From contig CBDUSP010000014.1 in assembly GCA_965370365.1 (NCBI GenBank), positions 1-28,793 of the forward strand: DNA of 28,793 nucleotides, in the 5' to 3' direction. How positions within the stretch are numbered: position 1 is the first letter of the stretch; every line of letters starts with the position of its first letter. Shown piece after piece: positions 1 through 8,396 of the stretch. The notes under the pieces were generated by a model that was given only the letters and a program-made list of their open reading frames with translations, did no database searches and was not told where the DNA came from. The translations under genes and the position numbers were made by a program. The stretch is from DAIDHZ01 sp965370365 (lineage in GTDB: Bacteria; Chlamydiota; Chlamydiia; Chlamydiales; SM23-39).

Positions 1-62
1 ATCAAAATCTGCCCTAAAAACCATCGAAAACCTTCGATAAAGCAATTGATCAGTGCCTCCCT
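1..62. repeat. Terminal arm of a dispersed palindromic element (copy a)
   Basis: This stretch matches, in reverse complement, the left arm of the full-length palindromic element at 9291-9490. The shared blocks are CATCGAAAA, AAAGCAATT and a terminus close to TCAGTGCCTCC. The rest of the element lies outside the window. No coding capacity is visible. Confidence 0.6.
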
Positions 63-299
63 GAGGAAATCCTTCCCCCCGGCTTTTGGGTGTTTGTAGT
101 TCGTAATTAATTGCTTTTGTTGTGTTTATGCGTAATTAACTGTAATTAGTTGATTAATTAAATAATTAATTATAGAATCACAAATGGGAGAGAAAGAGAA
201 ACAGGACTAAGCTTACGACGCTAAGTTTGAGAGTTTTTAACTCTGATTCCTTAAATCTCTTTCCTCCCTATTTTTTTATCCAAGAGGAAGGGCCCCCAA
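63..299. other. AT-rich intergenic leader of tsp
   Basis: No gene is visible here. Positions about 100-176 are very AT-rich, with many TAATTA/TTAATTA blocks, and may form the promoter region of the protease gene. A Shine-Dalgarno-like AGGAAGG ends 8 bases before the GTG start at 300. I could not single out a convincing -35/-10 pair. Confidence 0.4.
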
Positions 300-2321
300 G
301 TGAAGCGCATTCGATATTTGGTTTTTTTCTTTTTTGTTCTCTGCGCATCGCCTCTTACGTGTTCCCAGAATTCCCTCCACATGCACGATATTTCGCGCAT
401 TATGGAGAGATTTTTTGCCCTTCACATTACAAATGACGAACTCAATCCGGCCATTGTCCGTAGGTCGATGAAAATTTATATAGAAAATTTTGATCCCGAG
501 CGCGTCTACCTTTTAGAGAGCGAGGCTGCTCCCTATCTCCATATTAGCGATCGAAAAGCACTTGAGATCCTCAGTCGATTAAAAAAGCACGATTATTCCG
601 ATTTTATTGCGCTCAACCAACTGATCCAAAAGTCGATCCTTCGCGCGGAGACGATGCGAAAAGATCTCGTTCCACAAATGGTGCGCTCAGATCACGACTC
701 AGAGCCCAGCTATACAGGGGTATCTTCTCACTTTGCGAGATCAGAAGAGGAACTCTCTCAAAGACAGCAAAACAGGATGAGCCGTTTTTTTGCGTTTCAC
801 CAGGCGCGCTCAAATCTCGATACAGCAGAGAGACGGGGGAAAGTTTTTATGCTGTTTGAAAAAAAGGTGAGAAGAGGGGAGTACAGCTATCTTTTCTTGA
901 ACCAGGACGGTCAGACGCTTTCTCAGGGACAAATTGAACATCTGATGGCAGTTCGCATTCTAAAGTCTTTTGCAAAGAGCCTAGATACGCATACATCTTT
1001 TTTTAGTCCCGAAGAGGCCTCCGAAATGCGCATGGGCCTTGAAAAACAGTTCAACGGCGTTGGGGTGATTCTCTCTGAGGGAGTCGACGGGATCATGATC
1101 GCAGATCTCATTGAAGGGGGCCCGGCGCAGCAATCTGGAAAAATTCAAGTCAATGACTTCCTCGTAGAGATCGATCGCACGCCTGTTCAGTCTGTCTCTT
1201 TTGAAGAAGTGATGGAAATTTTAAAAAAGAAGGGCCGAGAAGAGATCGTTTTAGGCTTTAAGCGGATTGATCCCGCGTCGCAAACAGAGATTTTTTATCG
1301 CGTTCCTTTAAGAAAACAGCCGATTGTGATGAATGATGAGAGAATTCAAACGGGAATCGAGCGTACAGCAACTGGCATCATTGGGAAAATTTCTCTCCAT
1401 TCTTTCTATGAAAGTGGATCAGGCGCGACGAGTGAAAGAGATATTAAGCAAGCGATTCGCTCTTTTAGAGAAAAGGGGAACCTAGAGGGTCTTGTTTTAG
1501 ACTTACGAGAAAACTCTGGCGGCTTTTTATCGCAAGCAGTCAAAGTTGCGGGCCTTTTTGTCGCAAATGGGATTGTTGTGATCTCAAAGTACGGTAAAGG
1601 GGAAACTCATTTCTTAAGAAATATCTCAGGAAAAAGCTTCTATGGGGGTCCACTTGTTGTTTTGACCTCAAAAATGTCTGCCTCTGCAGCTGAGATTGTG
1701 GCGCAAGCCCTTCAGGATTATGGGGTTGGAATCGTTGTTGGCGATACAAGAACCTTTGGGAAGGGCTCCATCCAATATCAAACAATCACAGATCCGTCCG
1801 CTGATATGTTTTTCAAGGTCACTGTGGGCAGATACTACACCGTATCTGGAAAAACCCCACAAGTTGAGGGAGTCATCGCAGATATCGTTGTTCCAACGCA
1901 ATATGCTCCTTACAACATTGGCGAAAAGTTCTTGGAATATCCGCTTCCTCCAGATCGTGTAGAGGCGGTCTATGTGGACCCGTTAAGTGATTTGGATCCT
2001 CGTACCAGACGGATTTTTGAAGAGAGATACATGCCCTATTTGCAAAGGTCAGTCGGTTTCTGGAAACACAACATGTCCACTCTAAAGGCAAAGAGTGCAA
2101 AGCGACTAAGCGCGAGTCCTGCTTTTCAGGCGCTTATCAAGCATCAAGAGACTGTTCGTGCTCGTCTTAAGGGAATTCCCGTGAACACGGTAGATGAGCC
2201 GATTCAAAACGATATGGACGATCCGCAGATGCAAGAGGCTGTTTATATTGTCGAGGACATGATTCAGCTAGAAGAGACCCAAGTTTCTAAAGGGAAAGAG
2301 CTTCTTCCAACTGGATCTTAG
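300..2321 (+). CDS. tsp: Tail-specific protease Tsp/Prc (S41 family)
   Basis: Periplasmic serine protease of the C-terminal-processing (S41A) family. It degrades or trims proteins by recognising their C-termini; the Chlamydia homologue is CT441. The 673-residue product is the usual length for Prc-type enzymes. It starts with a hydrophobic signal peptide (residues about 5-20). An N-terminal helical domain follows, then a PDZ domain at about 250-320 (GVGVILSEGVDGIMIADL) and the S41 core at about 340-530. The predicted catalytic dyad is Ser462 in SKMSASAAEI and Lys488 in TFGKGSIQ, by alignment with E. coli Prc S430/K455. A C-terminal helical tail completes the protein. The GTG start at 300 is chosen because it gives the signal peptide and has an AGGAAGG ribosome site 8 bases upstream; the next Met would delete the signal. 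The gene stands alone and its stop overlaps that of the convergent gene by 4 bases. Family and fold are secure; the exact cleavage site is not. Confidence 0.95.
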   Translation: MKRIRYLVFFFFVLCASPLTCSQNSLHMHDISRIMERFFALHITNDELNPAIVRRSMKIYIENFDPERVYLLESEAAPYLHISDRKALEILSRLKKHDYSDFIALNQLIQKSILRAETMRKDLVPQMVRSDHDSEPSYTGVSSHFARSEEELSQRQQNRMSRFFAFHQARSNLDTAERRGKVFMLFEKKVRRGEYSYLFLNQDGQTLSQGQIEHLMAVRILKSFAKSLDTHTSFFSPEEASEMRMGLEKQFNGVGVILSEGVDGIMIADLIEGGPAQQSGKIQVNDFLVEIDRTPVQSVSFEEVMEILKKKGREEIVLGFKRIDPASQTEIFYRVPLRKQPIVMNDERIQTGIERTATGIIGKISLHSFYESGSGATSERDIKQAIRSFREKGNLEGLVLDLRENSGGFLSQAVKVAGLFVANGIVVISKYGKGETHFLRNISGKSFYGGPLVVLTSKMSASAAEIVAQALQDYGVGIVVGDTRTFGKGSIQYQTITDPSADMFFKVTVGRYYTVSGKTPQVEGVIADIVVPTQYAPYNIGEKFLEYPLPPDRVEAVYVDPLSDLDPRTRRIFEERYMPYLQRSVGFWKHNMSTLKAKSAKRLSASPAFQALIKHQETVRARLKGIPVNTVDEPIQNDMDDPQMQEAVYIVEDMIQLEETQVSKGKELLPTGS

Positions 2322-3556
2322 CTATTCTCAGTAGGTGCCTGCTGAACAGACAAACGTATGGGAACTATCTGTTGTGTGAGGTTGCCCTGTTGATCACGCG
2401 TAGTGAGGCGAGCTGTGCCTTCCTCGTTAAGTTTCGTCTTGATGTTTGGGCGTGTTTTGCAAAGGGAGCAGCTTAGAGCGCTGGTTTGAAGAGATTCGGG
2501 ACAAACTAAGACAACCCTGTAAACAATCTCTTCGAATATGGGCGGTTCGTTGTTTATTGCAGCGACGGTATTATGAAAGTCTTGGGAAGATGTGCTCAAT
2601 GAAGTTCTTGCTCTAGTGGGGTTTGAGGATATGACGTTTCCGTTTTGTGATTTTTCACAGTAAGAGGTTACTGATGCAATGAGACTTTCTCTCCATATAG
2701 TTTGTGCCCGAACTTTGAGTTGACTTGCTAAGCAAGGGACGCATTGTGCATGCATTGACTCGTTGCAGAAGGACCGTAATGGCAAAGCTTCATCATGACA
2801 AATTAGACACGATTGATTTATGATTGTTGTTGCTGATTGTTGTGTGGTGAGTGTGGCGCCAGTCTTGATGTTGGAGAGTTGGTTCGTATCGTGATCCGTC
2901 TGATTAAATACTGTGATTGGTATATTTTCTATGCGTATTGTTAGGTCTTTTAATCTCGGTTGCATAATTAGTTGACAGGTATCTACTAAGCTCACAGTCA
3001 TCCCTGTAATATTTAGGCTTCCTGGACATTGCAAAGCTAAGATGGTGGTACCCACCGTCGTGAACACAGACAGTCCCAGTTTCATAGTATCACTCATCCT
3101 GTCATCTGAGGCGAATTTCACGACCGCATTGCACTCTGATTGCTCTAATATCTGCGTTTCCAACGCTTGTTCATGATATGCTGCTCCGGCGTCTCTTAAG
3201 AGAGGAATAATCAAGCCCGCTGCACCGAGTCCTCCCACTAGGTGTCGGATGTTTTGATCGCGATCTTTTGATTGCGCCCCAAGATAAAGAGCTCCCAGAC
3301 AGGCTAAGGGCGTAAGAGCTCGTTGCATAGTGTCATACTTGTGAAAGGTATGCTCTCCACAAGCTCGTTCTTGCTGATCTTGTGCTCTCAGACTGGCTGT
3401 ATCGGGATGTGTATTGCGAGTAGGGACGAGGAATGTTGTTTGTAGTAGAGAACTTACAAAGGGAGCTACAGTCACGGCCGCCATTGCAACAGTGTTAGCA
3501 GATGGCGTGAGGGAAGAAATTAGGGATTGTGTGCTGGTAGAAGAGGCTATACTCAT
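2318..3556 (-). CDS. Membrane protein with RING-finger-like C-terminal cluster (candidate effector)
   Basis: I do not recognise a named family for this 412-residue protein. The N-terminal half has about four hydrophobic stretches (residues about 22-43, 80-95, 103-120, 158-176), like chlamydial inclusion-membrane proteins. The C-terminal half carries a cysteine/histidine pattern: C250-x2-C253-x10-C264-x4-H269-x2-C272-x2-C275, and a distant pair C363-x2-C366. This resembles the C3HC4 RING arrangement of eukaryotic E3 ubiquitin ligases, but the C3-H4 gap (4) and the gap before the last pair (87) are longer than usual. If real, the protein would be a host-directed ubiquitin-ligase-like effector anchored in a membrane. 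That is inference; another zinc-binding fold is possible. The start is supported by AAGGA about 9 bases upstream. The gene is a single leftward unit, convergent with tsp and divergent from the barrel gene. Confidence 0.7.
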   Translation of the reverse strand: MSIASSTSTQSLISSLTPSANTVAMAAVTVAPFVSSLLQTTFLVPTRNTHPDTASLRAQDQQERACGEHTFHKYDTMQRALTPLACLGALYLGAQSKDRDQNIRHLVGGLGAAGLIIPLLRDAGAAYHEQALETQILEQSECNAVVKFASDDRMSDTMKLGLSVFTTVGTTILALQCPGSLNITGMTVSLVDTCQLIMQPRLKDLTIRIENIPITVFNQTDHDTNQLSNIKTGATLTTQQSATTIINQSCLICHDEALPLRSFCNESMHAQCVPCLASQLKVRAQTIWRESLIASVTSYCEKSQNGNVISSNPTRARTSLSTSSQDFHNTVAAINNEPPIFEEIVYRVVLVCPESLQTSALSCSLCKTRPNIKTKLNEEGTARLTTRDQQGNLTQQIVPIRLSVQQAPTENS

Positions 3557-3796
3557 ACTCTTTGTCCTTAAGTGAGATTTTAAACGGGTTCAAATCTAGT
3601 ATTTGCAATTCCGTCTAAAATAGAATTGTTTTCGGTATATATTTTACATGATATTTAGTTGTTTTGTCAAGATAGTTATATCCCTAAATAATCGCAAAAC
3701 TTGGAGTTTGACGGGACAAACAATAGAAAAATTTTTATTAGGATAGGTTCAGACAAGCGCCTTGTCATTTTTCCCCCGTTGCGATATCCCGGAAGT

Positions 3797-4786
3797 ATGA
3801 GGCGTTTTGCTTTTTTTGTTCTTCCTGTTCTTTGCCTGTTTTCTCAAGAGACGGCATCTCCTCGGCAAGTTGCCAAGGAACTCGAAGAGGCTCAGACCCA
3901 GTTTAATCGAGCCAAACAGATGTTTAACCCATGGTATACGGGCCCTTTAATTACCCCAGCCCCTGGAATGATGCCCCCCGGTAAAGGAAATATTCAGCCC
4001 TATTTATTTTTTGAAGGCACCTACGCCACCTTCAATAAAAATCGCAAGTCGGTCTCTTTGCCCCATAATAAATATTTTATTGAACTCACCTCAGGCATGG
4101 CGTTTGGTATTACCGACTCCGTAGATTGCGGGGTGACCCCTTCTGCCATAGTAAACCGGCAAAAAGGACAAACAGGGGGCGGGTTTAACGATTTGACTGC
4201 CAATCTTGGTTTTTTAATCACCCCCGAGACGCTCTATATTCCCGGAATGAAATTTACAATCACAGAAACCTTCCCTACTGGAAAATATAACAACCTGAGC
4301 CTCAACGGGTTGGGTCTTGACTCGACAGGCGGTGGATCGTATCAGACAGAGTTTGGGTTTGCGATTGCAAAGCTCCTTTGGTGGTTTTATGAGCATCCGG
4401 TGAAATTGCGCTATTTTGTTGGATATACGGTTGCAACCCCGGTCCATGTAAAAGGGTTTAATACCTATGGCGGGGACATCACAACGCGCGGCACCGTTCA
4501 TCCAGGCAATACGCTTGCAACCGATTTCGGTATAGAGTGTAGTCTTACGCAACACTTAGTCTTGGCCCTTGATACTGTCTACACAGCTCAAAATAGAACG
4601 AAATTTAATGGGAGCACGATCTCTCCTGTAGGTGGAGGCTATAATGACAACCTAAGCTTTGCCCCTGCAATTGAGTACATTTGGAGCCCAGACTTAGGGA
4701 TCGTCTTCGGTTCCCAATTCTCCGTTTATGGACGTAATAGCGCGAACTTCGCAAACGGTCAGTTTAGCGTGACTTATACGTGGTAA
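3797..4786 (+). CDS. Outer-membrane beta-barrel protein (MetA/transporter-like)
   Basis: Predicted outer-membrane protein of about 329 residues. The start at 3797 gives a clean signal peptide (MRRFAFFVLPVLCLF). A TTG start at 3701 would add 32 unlikely residues, but GGAAG sits only one base before the ATG, so the true start is not certain. The mature protein begins with a short charged helix (QVAKELEEAQTQFNRAKQM). Many alternating amphipathic, Gly/aromatic-rich strands follow, and the last residue is an aromatic (VTYTW), the usual beta-barrel insertion signal recognised by BamA. The strand pattern, with phrases such as GYNDNLSFAPAIEYIW, resembles the phenol-degradation MetA-type transporter family, but I cannot assign a substrate. 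It converges on, and overlaps by 13 bases, the VOC gene on the other strand. Confidence 0.75.
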   Translation: MRRFAFFVLPVLCLFSQETASPRQVAKELEEAQTQFNRAKQMFNPWYTGPLITPAPGMMPPGKGNIQPYLFFEGTYATFNKNRKSVSLPHNKYFIELTSGMAFGITDSVDCGVTPSAIVNRQKGQTGGGFNDLTANLGFLITPETLYIPGMKFTITETFPTGKYNNLSLNGLGLDSTGGGSYQTEFGFAIAKLLWWFYEHPVKLRYFVGYTVATPVHVKGFNTYGGDITTRGTVHPGNTLATDFGIECSLTQHLVLALDTVYTAQNRTKFNGSTISPVGGGYNDNLSFAPAIEYIWSPDLGIVFGSQFSVYGRNSANFANGQFSVTYTW

Positions 4787-5151
4787 GCAGGGTCAAGTAC
4801 TTCACAGATTTGGAACCGATTCCCATCTCGATCGATCATCGTCTGCATTTTTACGTGATTTGGAACTTCTAACACATCGCCTTCCATCTGCGCGCCTTTT
4901 TCCAACATAGACGCTTTTGTCTCATCGAGATTGTCTACAGTAAACGTCACAACAGCATTGCTTCCCGCTTTTATTTTCTCATGATCGTTTTCTTGAGCAA
5001 TTCCTAGGATGGCCCCACCATCAGAACCTTGAAGCTCTGCCCACCCATAGTCCTCATTGAGCTCCATGAGTTTTAGACCAACGATTTCTGTGTAATATTG
5101 CACTGCAGACTTGATATCTTTCACAACGATCCAGCTTAAACCAACTTTCAT
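4774..5151 (-). CDS. VOC (glyoxalase/dioxygenase-fold) family protein
   Basis: A 125-residue single-unit protein of the vicinal oxygen chelate superfamily. It has the beta-alpha-beta pattern with AVQYYTEIVGLKL near the N-terminus and the typical C-terminal DRDGNRFQICE signature. VOC proteins cover glyoxalases, ring-cleavage dioxygenases and resistance proteins, so a reaction cannot be named. The usual first metal ligand (often His in the first strand) appears replaced in GLSWIVVKD, so metal binding is uncertain. I chose the internal ATG at 5151 because GGAGGGAAT stands directly upstream at ideal spacing; an upstream ATG at 5184 would put that site inside the gene. It follows the two POT genes by 39 bases on the same strand and is probably the last gene of that operon. 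Confidence 0.85.
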   Translation of the reverse strand: MKVGLSWIVVKDIKSAVQYYTEIVGLKLMELNEDYGWAELQGSDGGAILGIAQENDHEKIKAGSNAVVTFTVDNLDETKASMLEKGAQMEGDVLEVPNHVKMQTMIDRDGNRFQICEVLDPAYHV

Positions 5152-5190
5152 ATGATTCCCTCCAAAAGGAAAGGAGTGTAACAAAAAAAG

Positions 5191-6678
5191 CTATTCTTGT
5201 GGAGCATTATAGGGAGCAGGTTCGGTAGCTTTTGCGGTTCGCTTTTCTTGGATTAATTTATGCAAGAAGGGCCTTAGGAAAAAGAGGACCACACTTACAA
5301 AGATAGCGCTTAAAGCAAGCTTTAAAAAAACAGAACTATATCCCGCATTTGTCACAAGTGGGCTTTTTATATCGAGCTTTCCAAGAGCCTCTTGCGAAAA
5401 GTAGTTTGAAAGAGTGGCTGCGACCCCAGTAACCATCAGCCAGGCTCCCATAGCAAGGGCCTGTAATCTCGAAGGGATTAATTGGCCAATCATCGCATAC
5501 CCAATAGGCGAGATAAACAGCTCCCCAACGCTTTGGAATGAGTAGGACCCGAGGATCCACCAAATTGAAGAGTAGCCTTCAGGATTTGCGTAGTGGATGC
5601 CGAGTGGAAGAAGCAGAAATCCTGCCCCAATTAAAAAAAGAGCGGTTGTGAACTGGAATGGAAGCGATATTTTATAGCCCCTTTTTCTAAGGCGTACATT
5701 GATTGCTGCCAAGATAGGCCCCCCAAGAATGATGATCAATGTGTTGGTGTTTTGTAACCATTGTGGAGGAATTTGGTGTCCAAAGAGGATGTGATTTACG
5801 TTGCGCTCATAAAAGAGCGTAAGACCCATAGGAGCCATTTGATACAGCGTCCAGAAGATCAAACTGCTGATCGCCAAGACAAGAAAAGCGCGGATTTTTT
5901 TTGCTCTTTCAGGAGAGGCTTCTTTCCAAGAAAAATAGATAAAACAAAGGGCGATCACAATTCCGCCAAGCATGATAAGCTCATTCGAGACACTTACATG
6001 TCTTAGAAGGAAGGTGAGCGTAATAATCAGGGCACAGACGAGAACCAATGCGAAAAACATACGTCTTGGGCGACGTTTGCTTGCACTGAAGTGCGTATCC
6101 TTATCAGCTAGAAACTTCCAGTTAAGAATGGTAAGAATAAAGGAAATCAGACTTCCCAGTGAGGCAAAGATAAACAGGGCATGGAAATTTTTCTCGAGCT
6201 GGAAAAAACCGCTGACTGTAAAGCCAATTAAAAAGCCAAGGTTCATTCCGCTATAATTCCAAAGAAACGCAGATTCTCGCTTTTTGTCATGAGAGTCAAA
6301 GAGTTGCGTCAGCATGCAATTGATACAAATTACATTTAAGCCACAGCCAGAAAGAAATACAGAAACGCCTAAAATTAATGACTGAAAAGTTTCAATGGAA
6401 ATAATGAGAGCTCCACATGCTTGTAAAATCATCCCAAGCATAAAAAGGCCTCGGTAACTTAAAAGCCTTCCTCCGATATAGCCACCCAAAAGGTGCAAGG
6501 CATAGTTGAGGGCGATAAAGCCCCCAGTTAGGGCAATTGCTGAGTGGGATTCTAGATGCAAACCTTGCGTCATATACAAGACAAGGCTCGAGTAGAGAAC
6601 GCTAAATCCTAGCGTTGAAAATGTTTGCATGAAAAGAAGGGCTCGTTGCCCTCTTTGTGTTTTTTCGTCGTAGTTCAT
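5191..6678 (-). CDS. POT-family (proton-dependent oligopeptide) transporter, copy 1
   Basis: Inner-membrane peptide transporter of the POT/PTR2 branch of the major facilitator superfamily; 495 residues, about 12-14 membrane spans. It would import di- and tripeptides, a plausible need for an intracellular bacterium. Family marks are the TM5-region motif LWNYSGMNLGF (FYxxINxG-like), the preceding GCGLNVICINCML, and the TM10 block SVGELFISPIGYAMIGQL. The hallmark ExxER motif of TM1 is not there: the aligned residues are Q18-T-F-S21-T22, so proton coupling by the standard mechanism is doubtful. It lies 2 bases after the stop of a close paralog (6681-8165) and upstream of the VOC gene, indicating one leftward operon. 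Family assignment is secure, substrate inferred. Confidence 0.9.
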   Translation of the reverse strand: MNYDEKTQRGQRALLFMQTFSTLGFSVLYSSLVLYMTQGLHLESHSAIALTGGFIALNYALHLLGGYIGGRLLSYRGLFMLGMILQACGALIISIETFQSLILGVSVFLSGCGLNVICINCMLTQLFDSHDKKRESAFLWNYSGMNLGFLIGFTVSGFFQLEKNFHALFIFASLGSLISFILTILNWKFLADKDTHFSASKRRPRRMFFALVLVCALIITLTFLLRHVSVSNELIMLGGIVIALCFIYFSWKEASPERAKKIRAFLVLAISSLIFWTLYQMAPMGLTLFYERNVNHILFGHQIPPQWLQNTNTLIIILGGPILAAINVRLRKRGYKISLPFQFTTALFLIGAGFLLLPLGIHYANPEGYSSIWWILGSYSFQSVGELFISPIGYAMIGQLIPSRLQALAMGAWLMVTGVAATLSNYFSQEALGKLDIKSPLVTNAGYSSVFLKLALSAIFVSVVLFFLRPFLHKLIQEKRTAKATEPAPYNAPQE

Positions 6679-6680
6679 CG

Positions 6681-8165
6681 TTATTCCTGGGCGTTATAGG
6701 GCGCTGGTTCTGTAGCTTTTCTGGTGTCTTTTTCTTGGATGAGTCTGTGTAGAAAAGGGCGTAAAAAGAACAAAATACACCCCGCGACGATGGCAAGTAG
6801 CGCTAGCTTGAGAAATGTTTTGCTGTAGGTTGCGTTTGTGCCCAGTGGGTTTTCTACTGTAAAAGATCCAAGAGCTTTTTGGGAGAAGTAGTTCGCAAGA
6901 GAGGCTCCAATTCCCATGACAAAAAGCCAAGTCCCCATTGCAAGTGCCTGCAATTTTTTAGGCATTAGCTGCCCCACCATTGCAAAGCCAATTGGAGAGA
7001 TTAAAAGCTCTCCAACGCTTTGTATGGCATAGGATCCAATAATCCATCCAATCGAAGAATATCCCTTTGCGTCCGCAAAGTAAATCCCGACGGGAAGAAT
7101 CAAAAATCCTAGGCCAATCAAGAAAACAGCTGTTGTAAACTGGAAAGGAATGGTGATTTTATGGCCTCTTTTTCTAATGGCTCTGTTGATAAACACAATA
7201 GTTGGCCCCCCGAGGACAATCACGATGCTGTTGATGTTTTGCATCCATTGAGGAGGGATTATGTAGCCAAAAAGATGGCGATCTACGTTGTGTTCGAAAA
7301 AGAGAGTGAGCCCCATTGGGGCCATTTGGTAGAGACTCCAAAAGATGAGGCTTGTAATCGCTAAAATGAGATACGCGCGCATTTTTTTTGCGACAGTTTT
7401 AACGCGTTCTTGCCAAGCAAAGAAGACAAAAAGAAGAAAAATCCCGATTCCTGCAAGGCGAATCAGGATGTTGGATAGGTGCGCATACCTTAGCAAGAAA
7501 GTAAGCGCAAACATGACACTCAGAATAATAAAACTTGCAAGCTTGATGCATTTTTTTTTGTCTTTGCTCTTGATAAAGGTAGTTCCCTTGTCTTTCAGCA
7601 GTTTCCAGTTGATAAGGGCCAGAGAAAAAGCGAGGAGACTTCCTATGGAGGCGACGAGGAAAAGATCGTGGAAATTTTTATGGAGTTGAAACAATCCACT
7701 GACGCTATAGCCGATGAAAAATCCCAAGTTCATTCCACTATAGTTCCAAAGGAAGGCCGATTCGCGTCTTTTGTCATGAGCGTCAAAAAGTTGGGTGAGC
7801 ATGCAGTTAATACAGATGACGTTTAGACCGCACCCTGTTAGGAAAATAGAGCATCCTAAAATAAGCGATTCAAAAGAGAGAAAAGCAATGATAAAGCAGC
7901 CAATAGCCTGGAAAATCATTCCTATGGCAAAAAGGCCGCGATAGCTGAGAAATCTTCCTCCGATGTAGCCGCCTAAAATATGCAAAGCAAAGTTAAAAGC
8001 GATGAACTCTCCGGTAAAGGCAATCGCGTAACGAGAGTCTAACTTGAGGCTTTGAGTTGTATAGAGAACGAGTGTTGAGAGCAAAATGGCGAATCCCATA
8101 ATGGAGAACATTTGCATGGAGAAAAGGGCTCTTCTCCCGCGGAGGACTTCTGAATCATAGCTCAT
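6681..8165 (-). CDS. POT-family transporter, copy 2 (tandem paralog)
   Basis: A 494-residue paralog of the downstream transporter. Nearly every motif is shared: GCGLNVICINCMLTQLF, LWNYSGMNLGFFIG, SVGELLISPIGFAMVGQL and the C-terminal ATEPAPYNA. As in copy 1, the TM1 ExxER motif is absent (Q18-M-F-S21-I22), so the loss predates the duplication. The middle cytoplasmic loop, rich in Lys (about residues 195-210), differs most between the copies, which may reflect different substrates or regulation. It is the first gene of the leftward operon; the 60 bases upstream separate it from a rightward small gene. I see no strong ribosome site in front of its ATG. Confidence 0.9.
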   Translation of the reverse strand: MSYDSEVLRGRRALFSMQMFSIMGFAILLSTLVLYTTQSLKLDSRYAIAFTGEFIAFNFALHILGGYIGGRFLSYRGLFAIGMIFQAIGCFIIAFLSFESLILGCSIFLTGCGLNVICINCMLTQLFDAHDKRRESAFLWNYSGMNLGFFIGYSVSGLFQLHKNFHDLFLVASIGSLLAFSLALINWKLLKDKGTTFIKSKDKKKCIKLASFIILSVMFALTFLLRYAHLSNILIRLAGIGIFLLFVFFAWQERVKTVAKKMRAYLILAITSLIFWSLYQMAPMGLTLFFEHNVDRHLFGYIIPPQWMQNINSIVIVLGGPTIVFINRAIRKRGHKITIPFQFTTAVFLIGLGFLILPVGIYFADAKGYSSIGWIIGSYAIQSVGELLISPIGFAMVGQLMPKKLQALAMGTWLFVMGIGASLANYFSQKALGSFTVENPLGTNATYSKTFLKLALLAIVAGCILFFLRPFLHRLIQEKDTRKATEPAPYNAQE

Positions 8166-8225
8166 AAGTCTTTCGATAACAGACTGGAGTAATAAATTAA
8201 AGAACTATAGAATCCCATTTTTGTT

Positions 8226-8396
8226 ATGAAATACGTGATTTGCCTTCTCTTACTTTCTTGCTTTGCGCCAACGGGGTTGTGCAACAACCCCGTTGGCGCA
8301 AGCTCGGATCTTTCTTCTTTTGTAAATAGAATCGGAGTGATGATGGCTGGAATCAATTATTATGCTCCTGGAGTTCTAGGAGATAAAGAACGATGA
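8226..8396 (+). CDS. Small secreted or membrane peptide (56 aa), coupled to the DCC gene
   Basis: A 56-codon reading frame starting at the ATG at 8226. The product begins MKYVICLLLLSCFAPTG, a short Lys-containing n-region and a hydrophobic core typical of a signal peptide. A Cys at residue 12 could suggest a lipoprotein, but the surrounding residues do not form a good lipobox. Its stop overlaps the start of the next gene as ATGA (8393-8396), strong evidence that it is translated and coupled to the DUF2878-DUF393 gene. The centre of the gene contains a perfect 16-bp inverted repeat. I see no clear ribosome site upstream and recognise no family. It is too short for a firm functional call. Confidence 0.5.
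   Translation: MKYVICLLLLSCFAPTGLCNNPVGASSDLSSFVNRIGVMMAGINYYAPGVLGDKER
8265..8299. repeat. Perfect GC-rich inverted repeat (16-bp arms, 3-base loop)
   Basis: The arms are 8265-8280 (GCGCCAACGGGGTTGT) and 8284-8299, with loop GCA. The RNA hairpin would be very stable on either strand. No T-run follows on either side, so it is not a classical intrinsic terminator. It lies inside the 56-codon gene and in the divergent region upstream of the POT operon. Confidence 0.8.

Noticed and set aside
3640..3700. Shared TATCCC(C)TAAATAAT string before 3701 and at 23650
   Set aside because: The match is short and AT-rich, and only one of the two places has a following ribosome site; treated as chance.
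3701..3796. TTG start for the outer-membrane barrel gene
   Set aside because: It would place 32 charged residues before an evident signal peptide; the ATG at 3797 fits an exported protein better, though its ribosome site is poorly spaced.
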